Source: Mesodorylaimus sp. YZB2_4 (taxonomy: Eukaryota; Nematoda; Enoplea; Dorylaimida; Dorylaimidae). From it: a stretch of 64,000 nucleotides of DNA. Both the position numbers and the translations under genes were made by a program. The notes beneath the pieces were generated by a model. It saw only the letters and a list, made by a program, of their open reading frames with translations. It searched no databases and had not been told where the DNA came from. This document shows, piece after piece, positions 36,501 through 47,800 of this stretch. The stretch is taken from assembly GCA_030248295.1 (NCBI GenBank), contig JASANH010000463.1, positions 372,001 to 436,000 on the forward strand, given 5' to 3'. Positions within the stretch are counted from its first letter, which is position 1, and each line of letters opens with the position of its first letter.

Positions 36501-39500
36501 ATGGGCTTTTCGAGGTTACTTAAACTTTACGTTGCCCATGTCGCAGTCCCAGGCGCCGGCGCGAGGTCACGTAAACTGTATACGCGTAAACCTCAACGTT
36601 GATGAGACGAACATCGAAGTCTGAGGGCGTAAACCCTCACGTTCGGCCGCAAAAAATTTAAGGAGGCAGGCTACTTAAACTTTACGTTAATTTAACGTAA
36701 AATTTTAAGCATGAATTTTGACGTCGCCCCTTTCAAGGCAGCCTTGCCAACCGTCGAGTCGACATAGCCAATGATTATAATTGGTTTCTAGGTCCAAAGG
36801 AAAGCTCTCTGCAAGATGTTGGACCCGTCCGGCCAACTGGTCAGCAGTGATCAGCGCGTTTTCAGTCAGGCGAGTTTTCGAATTTTTGTGTGGGAAGGAA
36901 CCCCGAGCGCTGGGAAAAGACACAGGATTTCTTCCGAACTCGGTTTTCGGGTACCTGTACTCGGGTTTTTAGTCTTTTCCAGAAAAAACTAAAAGAACTC
37001 AAAAAATTCGCAAGAATTTAGGCGCTAACTACTGCTGGCCAGTGGTCAGACGGGCTCAATATTTTTCACCGCACCTAGAAAAAATGCAAAATCACTGGCT
37101 ATTTCAAGTTTCGACTTAACGATTAGCGATATTCCCTCCTTGTGGGGGATCAGTTAAGGGAAAAAATTTAAATCAAACCCGCCTTACGACAGGAAGCTCG
37201 AAAATATTCCAAGTCCCCCTTCAATTTTTTTTCCTCACAAAAAGTTTTTTAAGACCATTGTCATTTTAGCAGCGATCCGAAACATTCATTATGACTGGTA
37301 GAATCTAAGAAATTTTTTCCACATCGATTCAAATCGCGAAAACTTCTTTGAAAACAATGATGGATGAGAAGTAAAAAAATTATCTATTCCAGTCCTGCCG
37401 GGGCCGAGGATCTTTCAATCAGAATGAATACGGATATTTGGGCGTCTACAGTATTGTTCTTTTGAAAAAGAATAAGTTTTGGCTTCGACTAGCTTTGCTC
37501 AACGAAATGATGACATCCACGAGAAGATACGTCTCCAGAAAGAATGATGATATCGGTCCCCCACCCTCCACATTGTCACACTTATACTCACCAACAGTTG
37601 TGAACCCACAGATGTGGAGGAGCCTCTTTATGGAAAGAAAACGCTTCCTATGGTAGGAGAAGCACTAAATGTGCACTCAGAACGCACTGAACCTAGGATT
37701 TGGTATTGCGTTCTGGAAGGGCGACTACTGTATTTTACGAAGAAGATGAACAGGGGTCATAACGACGTGAACGTGGGACAAAAACGATCCCACCATACTT
37801 ACTTTCTGAAACAGATTTTCTTAAATGGCTCGACAGCTGGGGAGATAATTACAAAAGAGCAAAATTTGATATAAAACGTTCACAGACATGCATAGAAGAT
37901 GCTAGAAGAGTGGACCAAAGTAGCGGTTATGCGACTCGAAGTATCGAAACAGCTCAACATGCGTGAGGCGGGAATGCGAAGTCACAATCAGTAAGGGCAA
38001 CCAAGGTTTAGAGAGAAAAATGAATTTTAATTTAACAGATCTTACAATCAGTACTTTAGGGGAAACTACTTTAGGGAAAATTATCTCAATTTAAAAAAAA
38101 AGCTGGTGGTGACCGAATTCCGCTCCGTGTTCGAGTCAATTTGATCCATACAGCCCATTTTCTTATCGAGCTTTTTGTCTTCTTATCGATTCAGAAAATT
38201 ATAACGATTTAAAACAAGTAGCGAGCTTGGGAATTCTTCTAAAACGACTCTGTCATACTAAATATATGGAAAATTGAAGGAGCTTACGACAGCGATCAGG
38301 AGGGGGGAATACTCGAGGGAAAGTTAATTTCTCTCTTTGATCTTCAAGTCTCAGAAAAGTGGGCAGTCTGCTGTAGAAGGCACGCATTAGTACTGTAAGT
38401 TTCCCTGAGGTCACTAAAAATTAGTGCAATTTCGTCCAATTTTTTTTGATCGAGAGAGATCATGACGATGGAAACAAAAGGGGCCTTTGAGCGCATTATC
38501 TAAAAACGAGTTCGCCATTGAAAGCCAGGTAACTACTTGAGGAGAAATTTTTTATTTGTATTGATCAAATAAGGGGAGATTATTTGAGGAAATATTGTGT
38601 GTATGTCGAGGAAGAGAGGGTATGACGAGTCGACCTAAAACCTCAAATACCATATTCTCTCCTGCGTCATAAACGATCAAGGCGATGTAATCAAGAGTGT
38701 ATTCCGGGTCTCCAAAAACATCAATGCGCCTAGTGACCTGGAAAACTAGTTGGTGGTTCCGTTATACAAGAGTGGAAACTATTTAAAAGGAAGATCCAAC
38801 AGTTTGACTTCCCCATGTTTCACTTCTCTTAGCAATGACGAATAAATGTGTTTTTGGTGAGTTGGAAAATGCACCAACATTAATTTTTTGGCGTGAATTC
38901 GATGTTGAAAGAGTAGAAATGTCCGAGGAACTTGAATTTTTAACTAGTCTGGTAGGGATTAGCAGGTTTTTATGGTCATTGACATGAGGAGTAACTGTCC
39001 GTGCAAGACAGTATGCATTATCTAAGGACAAAGTGAAGGGGGATGGGTAAACTATGACATGACCTAGTGGGTTTAAAAAAGAATAACTGAGATTTTTAAA
39101 AAATACATTGTTCAGTTTTTAAGTTTGGGTAATTATTATGATTTCAGTTCTTCACTCTGCTTTGTCAAAACTGTCGCCAAGCCAACGGGATGAGTCACAG
39201 ACTTGGTGCCCTTAGCGACGTGCGCATGATTTATACGCACGTACTCTCCAAAAAATGATTTGGCCTGGGGAAACTATTTGAGGGAAAATCGATCTAGTGG
39301 ATTCTAGGAAGTGAGAGAAAGGAAAAGAATGGTTTCGTGGTCCTAAACCCTGTTAAAAGCTTAGACATTGTTCCGTTTTCCGAAAAAAATAATTCAAGGG
39401 GCAAACATAATACAAACATTTCAAAAACAGAAGTTGACCCCGAACTCAGTGAAGACTATTCGAGGTGAACATAAATGAAACTGATTCTTTCATGGACAGT

Positions 39501-41865
39501 CTTCAAGGGAAGATTACGCAACCTGATATGGTAGATAGCGCGATAGCATCGATGGAAGAGAGGCCAAACGGTGGTTTCCATAGTGCCCCAGTCGGTAACA
39601 TGGCACGATTACTTGCCTCAATTGTCGCACTCTCGAGAAAAACATGAAAATTAGGCGGCCCCTTGCACTTACTTTCCAAAATGGGGTCCAACCATAATGA
39701 ATTGGGATAACTATTTTCGGCGGGCTTTTAAAATATTTTGTGGATACTAATAGGGGAAATCACTGTAGGACTTATTAATTGACTTGAATTTTCCAAAAAT
39801 GGAGCAGGCTATAGAGGAAACGAATTGGACAGGCTTGCTTCCCTAATAGCGCTATTACTCCCCATCCCCGGTTATTGAGAAGATTATGATGATAAGCAAT
39901 AAACATGGAGTGTACCATATCATGTACTCTCCCGAAACGTCTGCCATATTAGGCTATGATGACTATTGTGGTCAGTTTCTTTTTTAAAATTTGTGGGGGG
40001 AAGTATTCGAGGGAAATTTCTGATCTAATGGAGCCAGGGGGAGAAGCTAAAAGAAGTGCTTAATGAGCAGTTATTTCGCCCTAAGCCCTTAAACTCCAAA
40101 ATTTCTTTGGAAAAAATCATGGCGATCTAGTTATTGGTGTCTTCCACGCTCCAACTCATGGCTACTCGAATTAAGACTAGCGTAAACTGCTTCTGAGTCA
40201 TGATTCAAATGTGAAAAACATTTGAACAAAAGAACTGAAACTTTCTGAAGTTTCTCGACCTTTTAAATTTGTTTAAGGTATTTTGTTCATCAGGAAATAG
40301 AAGATATTTTTAAGCAGCAAATTCTAAAATTAAAATATTCACATATTTGGCATAAATGTGGGCAGGACAATAAGCATTTGCTGGAAAATAAGTTACTTCA
40401 ATCACGTATTGATTCCAAGTTATGCCAAAACAAATGTTTTTTTTCCACATAATCAGTTTAGAAACTCTTTTTGACAAACGTTTTATGTCATGAAAAAAAG
40501 CTTTAAACTGGTCCGTTTTTTATCACCTTTTCAATTTAGAAAGATATTGACGATATGGATCTCTCCCAGAAACTTTGAGATAATACGCCTTCAGAGGCGA
40601 TTCTATTTGAGGGTAGATTATCCAAATCTTTGGTTTTAGAAAAGGGCAGAAAAAATGAGTCTTCACAGTATCCAATTTACTTAGAGAAACTGCATTTCTT
40701 TGCGTATTCCGTTAAAATTTAGATCTTTGGATGGTATATAGTAGCCCGCATCCTTCAAAATCGTGATCGTACCATTCTGGTCCCAGAATTATAAATTTTG
40801 GAGAATTACGTTTTTTGCCAATAAATTGACATATGAAAATGAACTCTTGAAGGAGCTTGGGAACGAAAATGAGCGAGGGAAAAACTGGCTTCACCGAAAA
40901 CCGCCTCGATCTGTGAAAAGCTCTTTTTGGACTCTCTCAGCATCAATATTTTTTGAAGTTTTTATTATTTTTTTCATATCACAAGGTTACTGTAAAACAA
41001 AAATTAGAAAAAAGTACCGTGGGAGGCGAAAAAGCTTGAAATGAAAAATACAGTTTAGCGCAAGCAATAAAAAGTGTATACACGTTTTGGAACCGTGCCA
41101 ACGAAATTTTTGTGTCTGCTCGGGGGAGTCTGCCGCAGATCTTAATCAAACCGTTCTTAGCCGCGAATGAAAAATTATAGAAACGGCTCCCAAAAGTTGT
41201 CTTTAGACTATTATGCTACAATTTGAAGACAAATAAGTAAAATTTCTGGAAATTTGGCAAAGGACACGTGCAGCTTACTGTAGATGTACTCCATGCAGGA
41301 ATTAAGGGTGACTATTGTATGCGTCCACAGAAAAAGTTGCTATGAGCGACATTCCCATCTCCAATGCAGAAAAATGTGGTAATGAGAAAAGATGCGCTAA
41401 TAAAATTCTTCATTCTAGCGACAAGATATTAGGATGGCAGATTCGAACATATACGTAGTGTATGTGGACGAAATGCAGGCACTTACCCAAGTTCGGTATC
41501 TGGCCAGTCGGTGCAGTTGTGAATGGATCTATCGAAACTCTTGGAGGGCCCAGATTTGGCTGGTAATAAGGTCCGTGGAAAAGTGGTGTCACTCTGTTAT
41601 AATGATCGCCACCTGGTGGCATTTGAACGAGAATACTGGGAATGTGTGGGTTGGGAAAGTTGGTCACATAATCGATTAATTGTAAATTTCTTTGATCGCC
41701 CATCATAGTTTCGTCTCCTCTCAGAGCAGTCCTCTGATTTATCGATTGGTGACTGCCAGAAACAGCCGTGAAGGCAGATATGTGCATGGCTTGAGGATAT
41801 GGAGACGGAGGGGAGCGAGCGTACGGTAGTTGTGGCAACAGCTTAGAATAGCCTTCGTGTCTCTC
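33528..41865 (-). CDS. ETS-domain transcription factor, ETS1/2 (Pointed) class
   Basis: Four exons join in phase: about 41865-41487 (5' limit uncertain), 35482-34967, 34869-34715 and 33731-33528. From the ATG at 41787 they give 391 aa, but the open frame continues to 41865 without ATG, so upstream exons are likely. The ETS domain (about 276-360) reads [48 protein letters not shown] then [20 protein letters not shown]. Both Arg of the DNA-recognition helix (TRGIRYYY) are kept. The WEF after WTG and the C-tail [20 protein letters not shown] match the ETS1/2 subgroup, including its autoinhibitory C-terminal helices. The middle exon is Pro/Ser/Gln-rich, an activation-type region. No Pointed (SAM) domain was found in the window. 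It would act in the nucleus at GGAA sites; MAPK control is a family inference. Confidence 0.9.
35483..41486. other. 6-kb ETS intron
   Basis: Holds the degenerate repeat array described separately. It also has two unassigned minus/plus frames: 35729-36085 (118 codons, ATG start, [19 protein letters not shown]) and 37614-37874, where [19 protein letters not shown] loosely recalls a PH-domain strand pair. A poly-g/a region with repeated acttaaactttacgtt lies at 36510-36690. None of these can be called a gene. Confidence 0.3.
38059..40623 (+). repeat. Degenerate repeat with a GGGGAAACTATTTGAGGGAA-like core
   Basis: Within the ETS intron the core recurs in the same orientation at about 38059, 38302, 38529, 38572, 39267, 39449, 39995 and 40596. 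Examples: ggggaaactactttaggg followed by aaaattatct; gggaaactatttgaggga followed by aaatcgatct; gggaagtattcgaggga. Some copies share longer flanks (gatctagtgga versus gatctaatgga). Spacing is irregular, about 40-700 bp. It looks like an ancient tandem array or a cluster of one family. Confidence 0.6.
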
Positions 41866-43772
41866 CTTGAGTCGACAGGTTGGAAGTGACCTGGCGGAGG
41901 ATGTACACAGTCCTATATCTCTTTGCACCAATCAAAGATTAGGTGGGTTGGCCAACTTTTGCTATCCGGCGTGTTCCAAAATTGATGAAAGTAGTGATTT
42001 TTATTGCGGGATATCCGGTCTCTGGTCATTGTGCACAGGCTGGCGACATCACAAGCCTACAGTATGTGTCAGTACAGTAGGTCCTATTGAAAAGATACCA
42101 TTTTTTTCAAGATGTGGTCTTGAAATGCTGTGTGAAATGAATTTTCTAGTTTCCTTTTGATAAAGTGTACAGAATTTTATTTCGTTACTCTTTTAATTTT
42201 AAGCGTAAAAGGCCTGGCGTGTCTAAGGCAGAGCGATGTGAGGTTATGTCGGATCGGATGCCTTTGATGTACCTCCTTTTTCTGGCACATACAGTCCACC
42301 ATAGCTTGTGGTGAGAGGGCATATCCCGGGGCACATCACTGCAATTCATCGATTTATTCCTGTCTTCGCTGGTTTATTGGAGCATGTCGAAATGTCGGAG
42401 GCATCTGCTTGGAAGCCTTCGCTCGGCCCACGGGAGTGGTGAAGGGTACATGGGAGCCAAAAGTTGACGCTCTTGCCAACTTATAATTTGTACATTCTAG
42501 CAAATCTCCGAATTTTCCGCACGAGGACAAGCACAAACTAATTAGCTCCGTCGTGACGCATATTGGCTGAGGTACTAGCTTCGGGACTGAGCGGATGTAA
42601 GACGTACGTGGTAAGGAAACGGTGATCATCAGCAGTCACCTCGCGCCAAGAATAACCAAGTGTTACTCCGAAGATAATAAGCAGGTTTAGTTGACGAACT
42701 TTGTTGGCGCGAGTCTAACGAACGTTCTCGGGAACGCCATGAGTGACTGGCGCCAGGTGAGCCATGGCCGAATGTACATGGGATATGTTCGGGGAACGTC
42801 AGCCAGAGAAACAGGATGCATGAAGCTGATGCGGCGATTCGCGTACGTGGAACGTAGACCAGCAAAGCGATCGTCTTGTCAGTTACGTCGTCCAGTACAA
42901 AACAAAGTTGACGGACTGAACGAGGTGTCTCGAAAGTCTTTCTGCATTACTGTTAGTCTGAGATATTGTGTATTATTGTAGGCTGGGTTCTGTGAAAGAG
43001 TCGCTTGCCAACTTGCTGTTTGCTGTACCTTGACAGCGACTTTTTTTCGAGATATTTTGAAAGAGATATTTCGATGGACAGTTGGAGCACCCTCATTCCT
43101 GTCAAGTATGTGTTAGTTTGTGTGATACTTGGCCACACAATGCCCTCAACCTGACTTCCATATTTTTTGTTTCTAGGATGTCGAATGTCGAAAATATCGT
43201 GTGCCCGCCAAAAATATGTTTTTATCGCCAGTGTTTGTGTTCTTTCACAGCAAAAATTGTGCTGTCACATTTGAGTACTTCTACGTATTATGACGTTTGC
43301 ATGTTGGTCCCGCTCTTGACTGGCAATAAGATCTCACCCGCGATCAGACCTAGCTATACCGCTTCTCGATGCGGCTACGCGAGCTCTGGCGTTCCAAGTG
43401 GGTAGTCACCCTGGCACGAGGTTCTGATGATGAAGTGGGCGTGGCCAAGAGTCAAGCGCCAAAAGGAGCAAACATCCGAGGTTGACTCGAATAAGCAGTA
43501 CCTGTGACTCCTCTCTGCCTTTGGCTGGAGAGAGATAGTTACGCGGAATATTGATTTCGACAGGTAGCACTTCGTCTGCTACGAGATTATATACAGCAAA
43601 GATATGCACTCAGCTTTTATGACCCCAAACCAATAATCTAAACTCGCGAGCATGTAAAAAATGTTTTAATTGATGTTAAAATAATGTAAACTCGCATTGC
43701 AAAACAGTTTAGTTCGCTACGGTCACTGCCAGCCGCCTTGACATTCCATAAATAGTACATGACCCCATCCCG
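41866..43772. other. Region between the ETS and LRP-like genes
   Basis: Upstream ETS exons (a Pointed domain, true start) might lie here or further right, but none of the open frames, including 42354-42629 minus and 42691-42981 plus, shows one. No other gene recognised. Confidence 0.3.
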
Positions 43773-43955
43773 TCAATTGTGTTCGCCCTGTGCGCAAATC
43801 TTATTTCGAATAGGCCTCGCCTCCTGATCTTCGTCCTGCTCGACGTCCATGCTCACGTGTCCATATCCCGCTCTCCTAGCTTCCGAGGCGCTAATCGAAA
43901 CGAACAGTGTCCGATCAGGGGAGTCGGCTTCCGCTAAGCGTGTCCACATCCAACT
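43773..43955 (-). other. Candidate terminal exon, LRP tail or other
   Basis: A good acceptor (tctcccag) opens a 61-codon frame, SWMWTRLAEADSPDRTLFVS and onward with MDVEQDEDQEARPIRNKI, ending in TGA. It is acidic and hydrophilic, as a cytoplasmic tail would be. Its phase does not fit directly to the last LRP exon (phase 1), so at least one further exon would be needed. Low confidence. Confidence 0.15.
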
Positions 43956-44811
43956 CTGGGAGAGAAGGGCCGGTCGCTTTATGTGCTTCGATGAAAGATC
44001 CTAGTCCATCGGACAGGAGTTCTACTTGTTGCACACAAAACAGCTCGTGCTTTCGTGTGGTTTCAGGATTTATGGGCTTGGCGACAGATTTGGCTTCTCA
44101 GTACCTTCTTTTCAGAAGGAAACCGCATCATGTACTGAATAAGGAAATATGTTCTTATATTATGTTATTAGTTATGTTATATTATGTTCTGATGCAGCGA
44201 GATGGAGGTATGTTTAGGACCTACACTGGTCTAGGGAATTGCAGCTATCCTTGACCACGTCAGTAGTGCTTACCAAAATCTATTCATTACCTGCACAGGT
44301 AAAAACGACGGCGTGCATGATTTGCTAGTAAATCCGAATCCAAGCACTTAGAAGCGCACTAGACGGCATGGGGCTCAAGAAACACGCATAGTGAATATGA
44401 TTGGACTTTCCTGGACTTTAATCGCCCCAGAAGTAAAAAAATGGCGGCATCATATATATATATATACTGAAGCATCCAATATCTATCCTCGATACCAATA
44501 ACTAAAACTGAACGATACGGCTCCACATGTTCCTATTATACAGCACAGGTAAGACCTCCAGAAATAACCAGTCAGGAAAATCTAAAAGATTAGCTCCCCC
44601 GCACCCCCCCCCCCCCCTCTCAAGACCCAGAATTTCTAACAAACAAGTCAAAGCAAACGTTGGAGCCATGAAACAAAAGTTGATAAAGAACGCGAACTCA
44701 AAATCCCAGATTCGGTCACATATCACAGTAGTTCCGAGTCCGTCTTATGCCTTCCCTAAAACTGATCATCTAGGATGTTTTTTGGGTATGGGTGTTATCC
44801 GCGCAGCTTAC

Positions 44812-47800
44812 CAGGCGTGCATGGATCATTCGGGTCCTCGGCATCTGGACATACGCATTTATATTGCTGTTTAGGCATGCGCAGACAGAGATGTGAACAC
44901 AATGCCATCGTGCAAGGATCCAAGCCTAAAACACAACATCGTACATGTTGCGGGCAAGAGAAATGAAGGATCTCGTATTCACCACGTGCTGCAAAGGAAA
45001 TCCAATGTCTGAAATTATATTTATGGCGTATGAAGCGAGCCCGTGAGCCGGGAGGTCGCTTCGCCCTGTTTATGACCGCAGAGAAAGCGGGTCGCTAGAA
45101 CAGGTGACACAACTGGATGGGCCCGTATGTACAGTACGACGTCGAACAAATTTCGACAGAGATCTTGGTTTATCAGCTTTGTTTATCAGTGGTGTACTCG
45201 CGCTGATGCAAAAAAAGCCCTCTTTAATGGGAAAAAACTCGAGAGGTTGACGTTAAATCGTGACCACTTGCCTTGTGAACCTTGCATACTGACTGGGTAC
45301 AGGGAATTCCGTTCCTGGAATGAATCATGCAGCGTGCTCTGTACGAATGCCCCAGCATTTGGATTCATGCATTGAGGGAGTCGATTGATTTGATGGTTCA
45401 TGCAATTGCTCCTGACCAGTCCTGGGCCTACTGTAGACTGGATCGGGCTCCGTGATCGGAGCCTAGTGCTATCGCGGCCTTAGGCTTGCTGTTAATCCGA
45501 AATTTTCTTGGCTGCACGCCCGTCACGCAAAAGACTCTTTTAATGCGTGCGAGCTCCCAAACGCGATCAGTGCTCTGCGACCGCGTACACGCTTTTTGGG
45601 GACAAAATGTCTCGAACGTGGGCGTAGCGACCTCTCGGCTTTAACGTTGTTCATTTGTCATAAATGCATTTTAGTTTGGTCTCATTCTATGTACATATTT
45701 GCAGAGGTTTTAGTTCCACCCACTGCAGTGCTAGATTTGACTATATCGAAAGTGTCCCACTGTTACTTGACCGTGCGTAAAATATTTTCCAGAAGCGGCT
45801 CCTAGTGCACCCAGTTGGTCCACTCTTTTACATACCTCGATCGAAAACACCGAATCGGAGCGGATGATAGATTCTGAACGTCCTAATGCGTTCATCCCCA
45901 TTGAGCAACAAATGATGCGGGAAAAGACCGAGTTTATCTTGAATGTAGATGTCTGTTGAGTTTTCTGGCGACCAATAAATGAAGCGTTCGAAAACATCCA
46001 ACCGAAACGGTCTTGATGGGGGTACAGCAGAAGATGCGGATACAATAGGAATCGAAACTCGACCATTTCCGTCCGGTAAGACGCTTTCGATTTTACCAAG
46101 CTGAGGGACAGCCCAGTAGAGGCGATGATCTTTCGATGGGTCCACGGTGATTGAAGTGGCCGGAAAGGCCAAATTTGCAACCAATATCTTCCGATACCGG
46201 CCATCCAGATTGGACGATTCGATTTTAGGATCTTTTCCGACGTCTGTCCAATAAAGGAAAGCGAGTGTCAGATCGATGGCTAGATCGCCAGGAATCTGAA
46301 AACAGATGCAATTGCTGTTGAAACCAGCAAATATACATTATTTGTTGTGTTACTCCTACATTAGCCGATTCTATTCAGTCGTACCCCTAAGATTCCTTTT
46401 ATCACCGTCTTTGTGTATTTGCCATTTTGTGACACGACAAGAATTCGGCCAGGCGCCTCGGAGTCTGATTCAGCAGTATTTTTTCCGCTTCCAAAGTACG
46501 TTGCAGCCAATTCGCGAGACGTCACACCGACAAATAAGTTGCTTCCTGCCCAATCCGCCGCCACTGAGACAGGTACCTCACCGTCGCCAGTAATGTTTGC
46601 ATCAATTATTGCTCCCACAACACTTTCATTACCAATCGGGGTTTCCGCTCTCCAAAGTGCGAAACTATTTCCATCGATCCAATAGATTGAATCTGTGCTA
46701 GAGAAGCCTGTATCTCAAAAAAAGAAGGCGAAATTCTTTCTTACTGTGGAAAAAGTTATAGTCGACAGCAATAACAGGACCCATTGTCGTCCCCTCCACT
46801 TCCATTCTTCTCCCACTTTCATCCAAATCCGACTTTGTCGTAGCTCTGGTCAATCTAAGCTCGCCGTCTCTGCCAATTAGAAGCTCTGCTGGCAGCCCTA
46901 ATCAAAAAAGTACTCGTTTCATCTACATATTATGATGGCCATGAGAGGTGGTGACTACCGAATGCTCTGCAGTCGCGTCCTCGAGCGTTTGGAATATTGA
47001 GATTGTCGACATAGCCATCCGTGCAAGCGCAATCATACGAGCCACCCTCGCGGCTAACGCACTTTTGCGAACATGTGTTTTCAAATGTAGCGCACGGGTT
47101 ATCGCCTGGAAAAGAGCCACACTGCTTTGATTAAAAGCGATTGTTTGAAGTTTCGGTATGATAGTTTGAGTCCAGAATCTGTACTTTAAGTTACAGTATT
47201 ACTGTTTTTTGTTTGATTTTATTGAACACGTGAGCGCACATTTCGCCGTTTCTCAAGTTCAGCCCTTCTGATGGGTAAAAATTTCTCGGTTAGACGGAAG
47301 GCTTTCATGGACAAGTTTTCTTCTTTTTCCCACAAAAGAGCGAGTACTAGCCGACACGCATTAGTGGCCGTGCACCCCTTTTTAAGCGCCATTTGTTCGC
47401 AAAGAGGCTCGTCCATGACAGCGCTACCGAAAAACACAGCGATTCTGCACGGGAAGCTCTCAGCGTTGCCAGTCGCAGGGCAAAGGCCCTAGATCTGGGG
47501 TAATTTTAAGCTGTCAGGGCAGGTTTTAGGGCAATGACCTTTCTAGGGGAATTTTTAGGGCAATCTGAGATTTTGGCACTTTGTCTTAGCTCTCTCGACA
47601 ATGCCGCTGTTCCAAAAGGTGTTTTCCTTGATGGGAAGCTGGGTGGAGATGTCGAAGAAGCAATGGAAGTTGTTGGCGCCTTTTAAAACCGATATGGTAT
47701 TCTAATACGCAACCATGGCTTGGTTGGAATAATGTTGGGTGTCTGGCAGACACTTTTCCAAAGGGCCTTTGCATTTTTTTCTGGAAGTTGGGTTTAGGGC

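Noticed and set aside
42354..42629. Possible Pointed domain in a minus-strand frame
   Set aside because: The ELISLCLSSCGKFGDLLE string only superficially resembles the LC-L block of PNT domains, with no Trp or flanking conservation.
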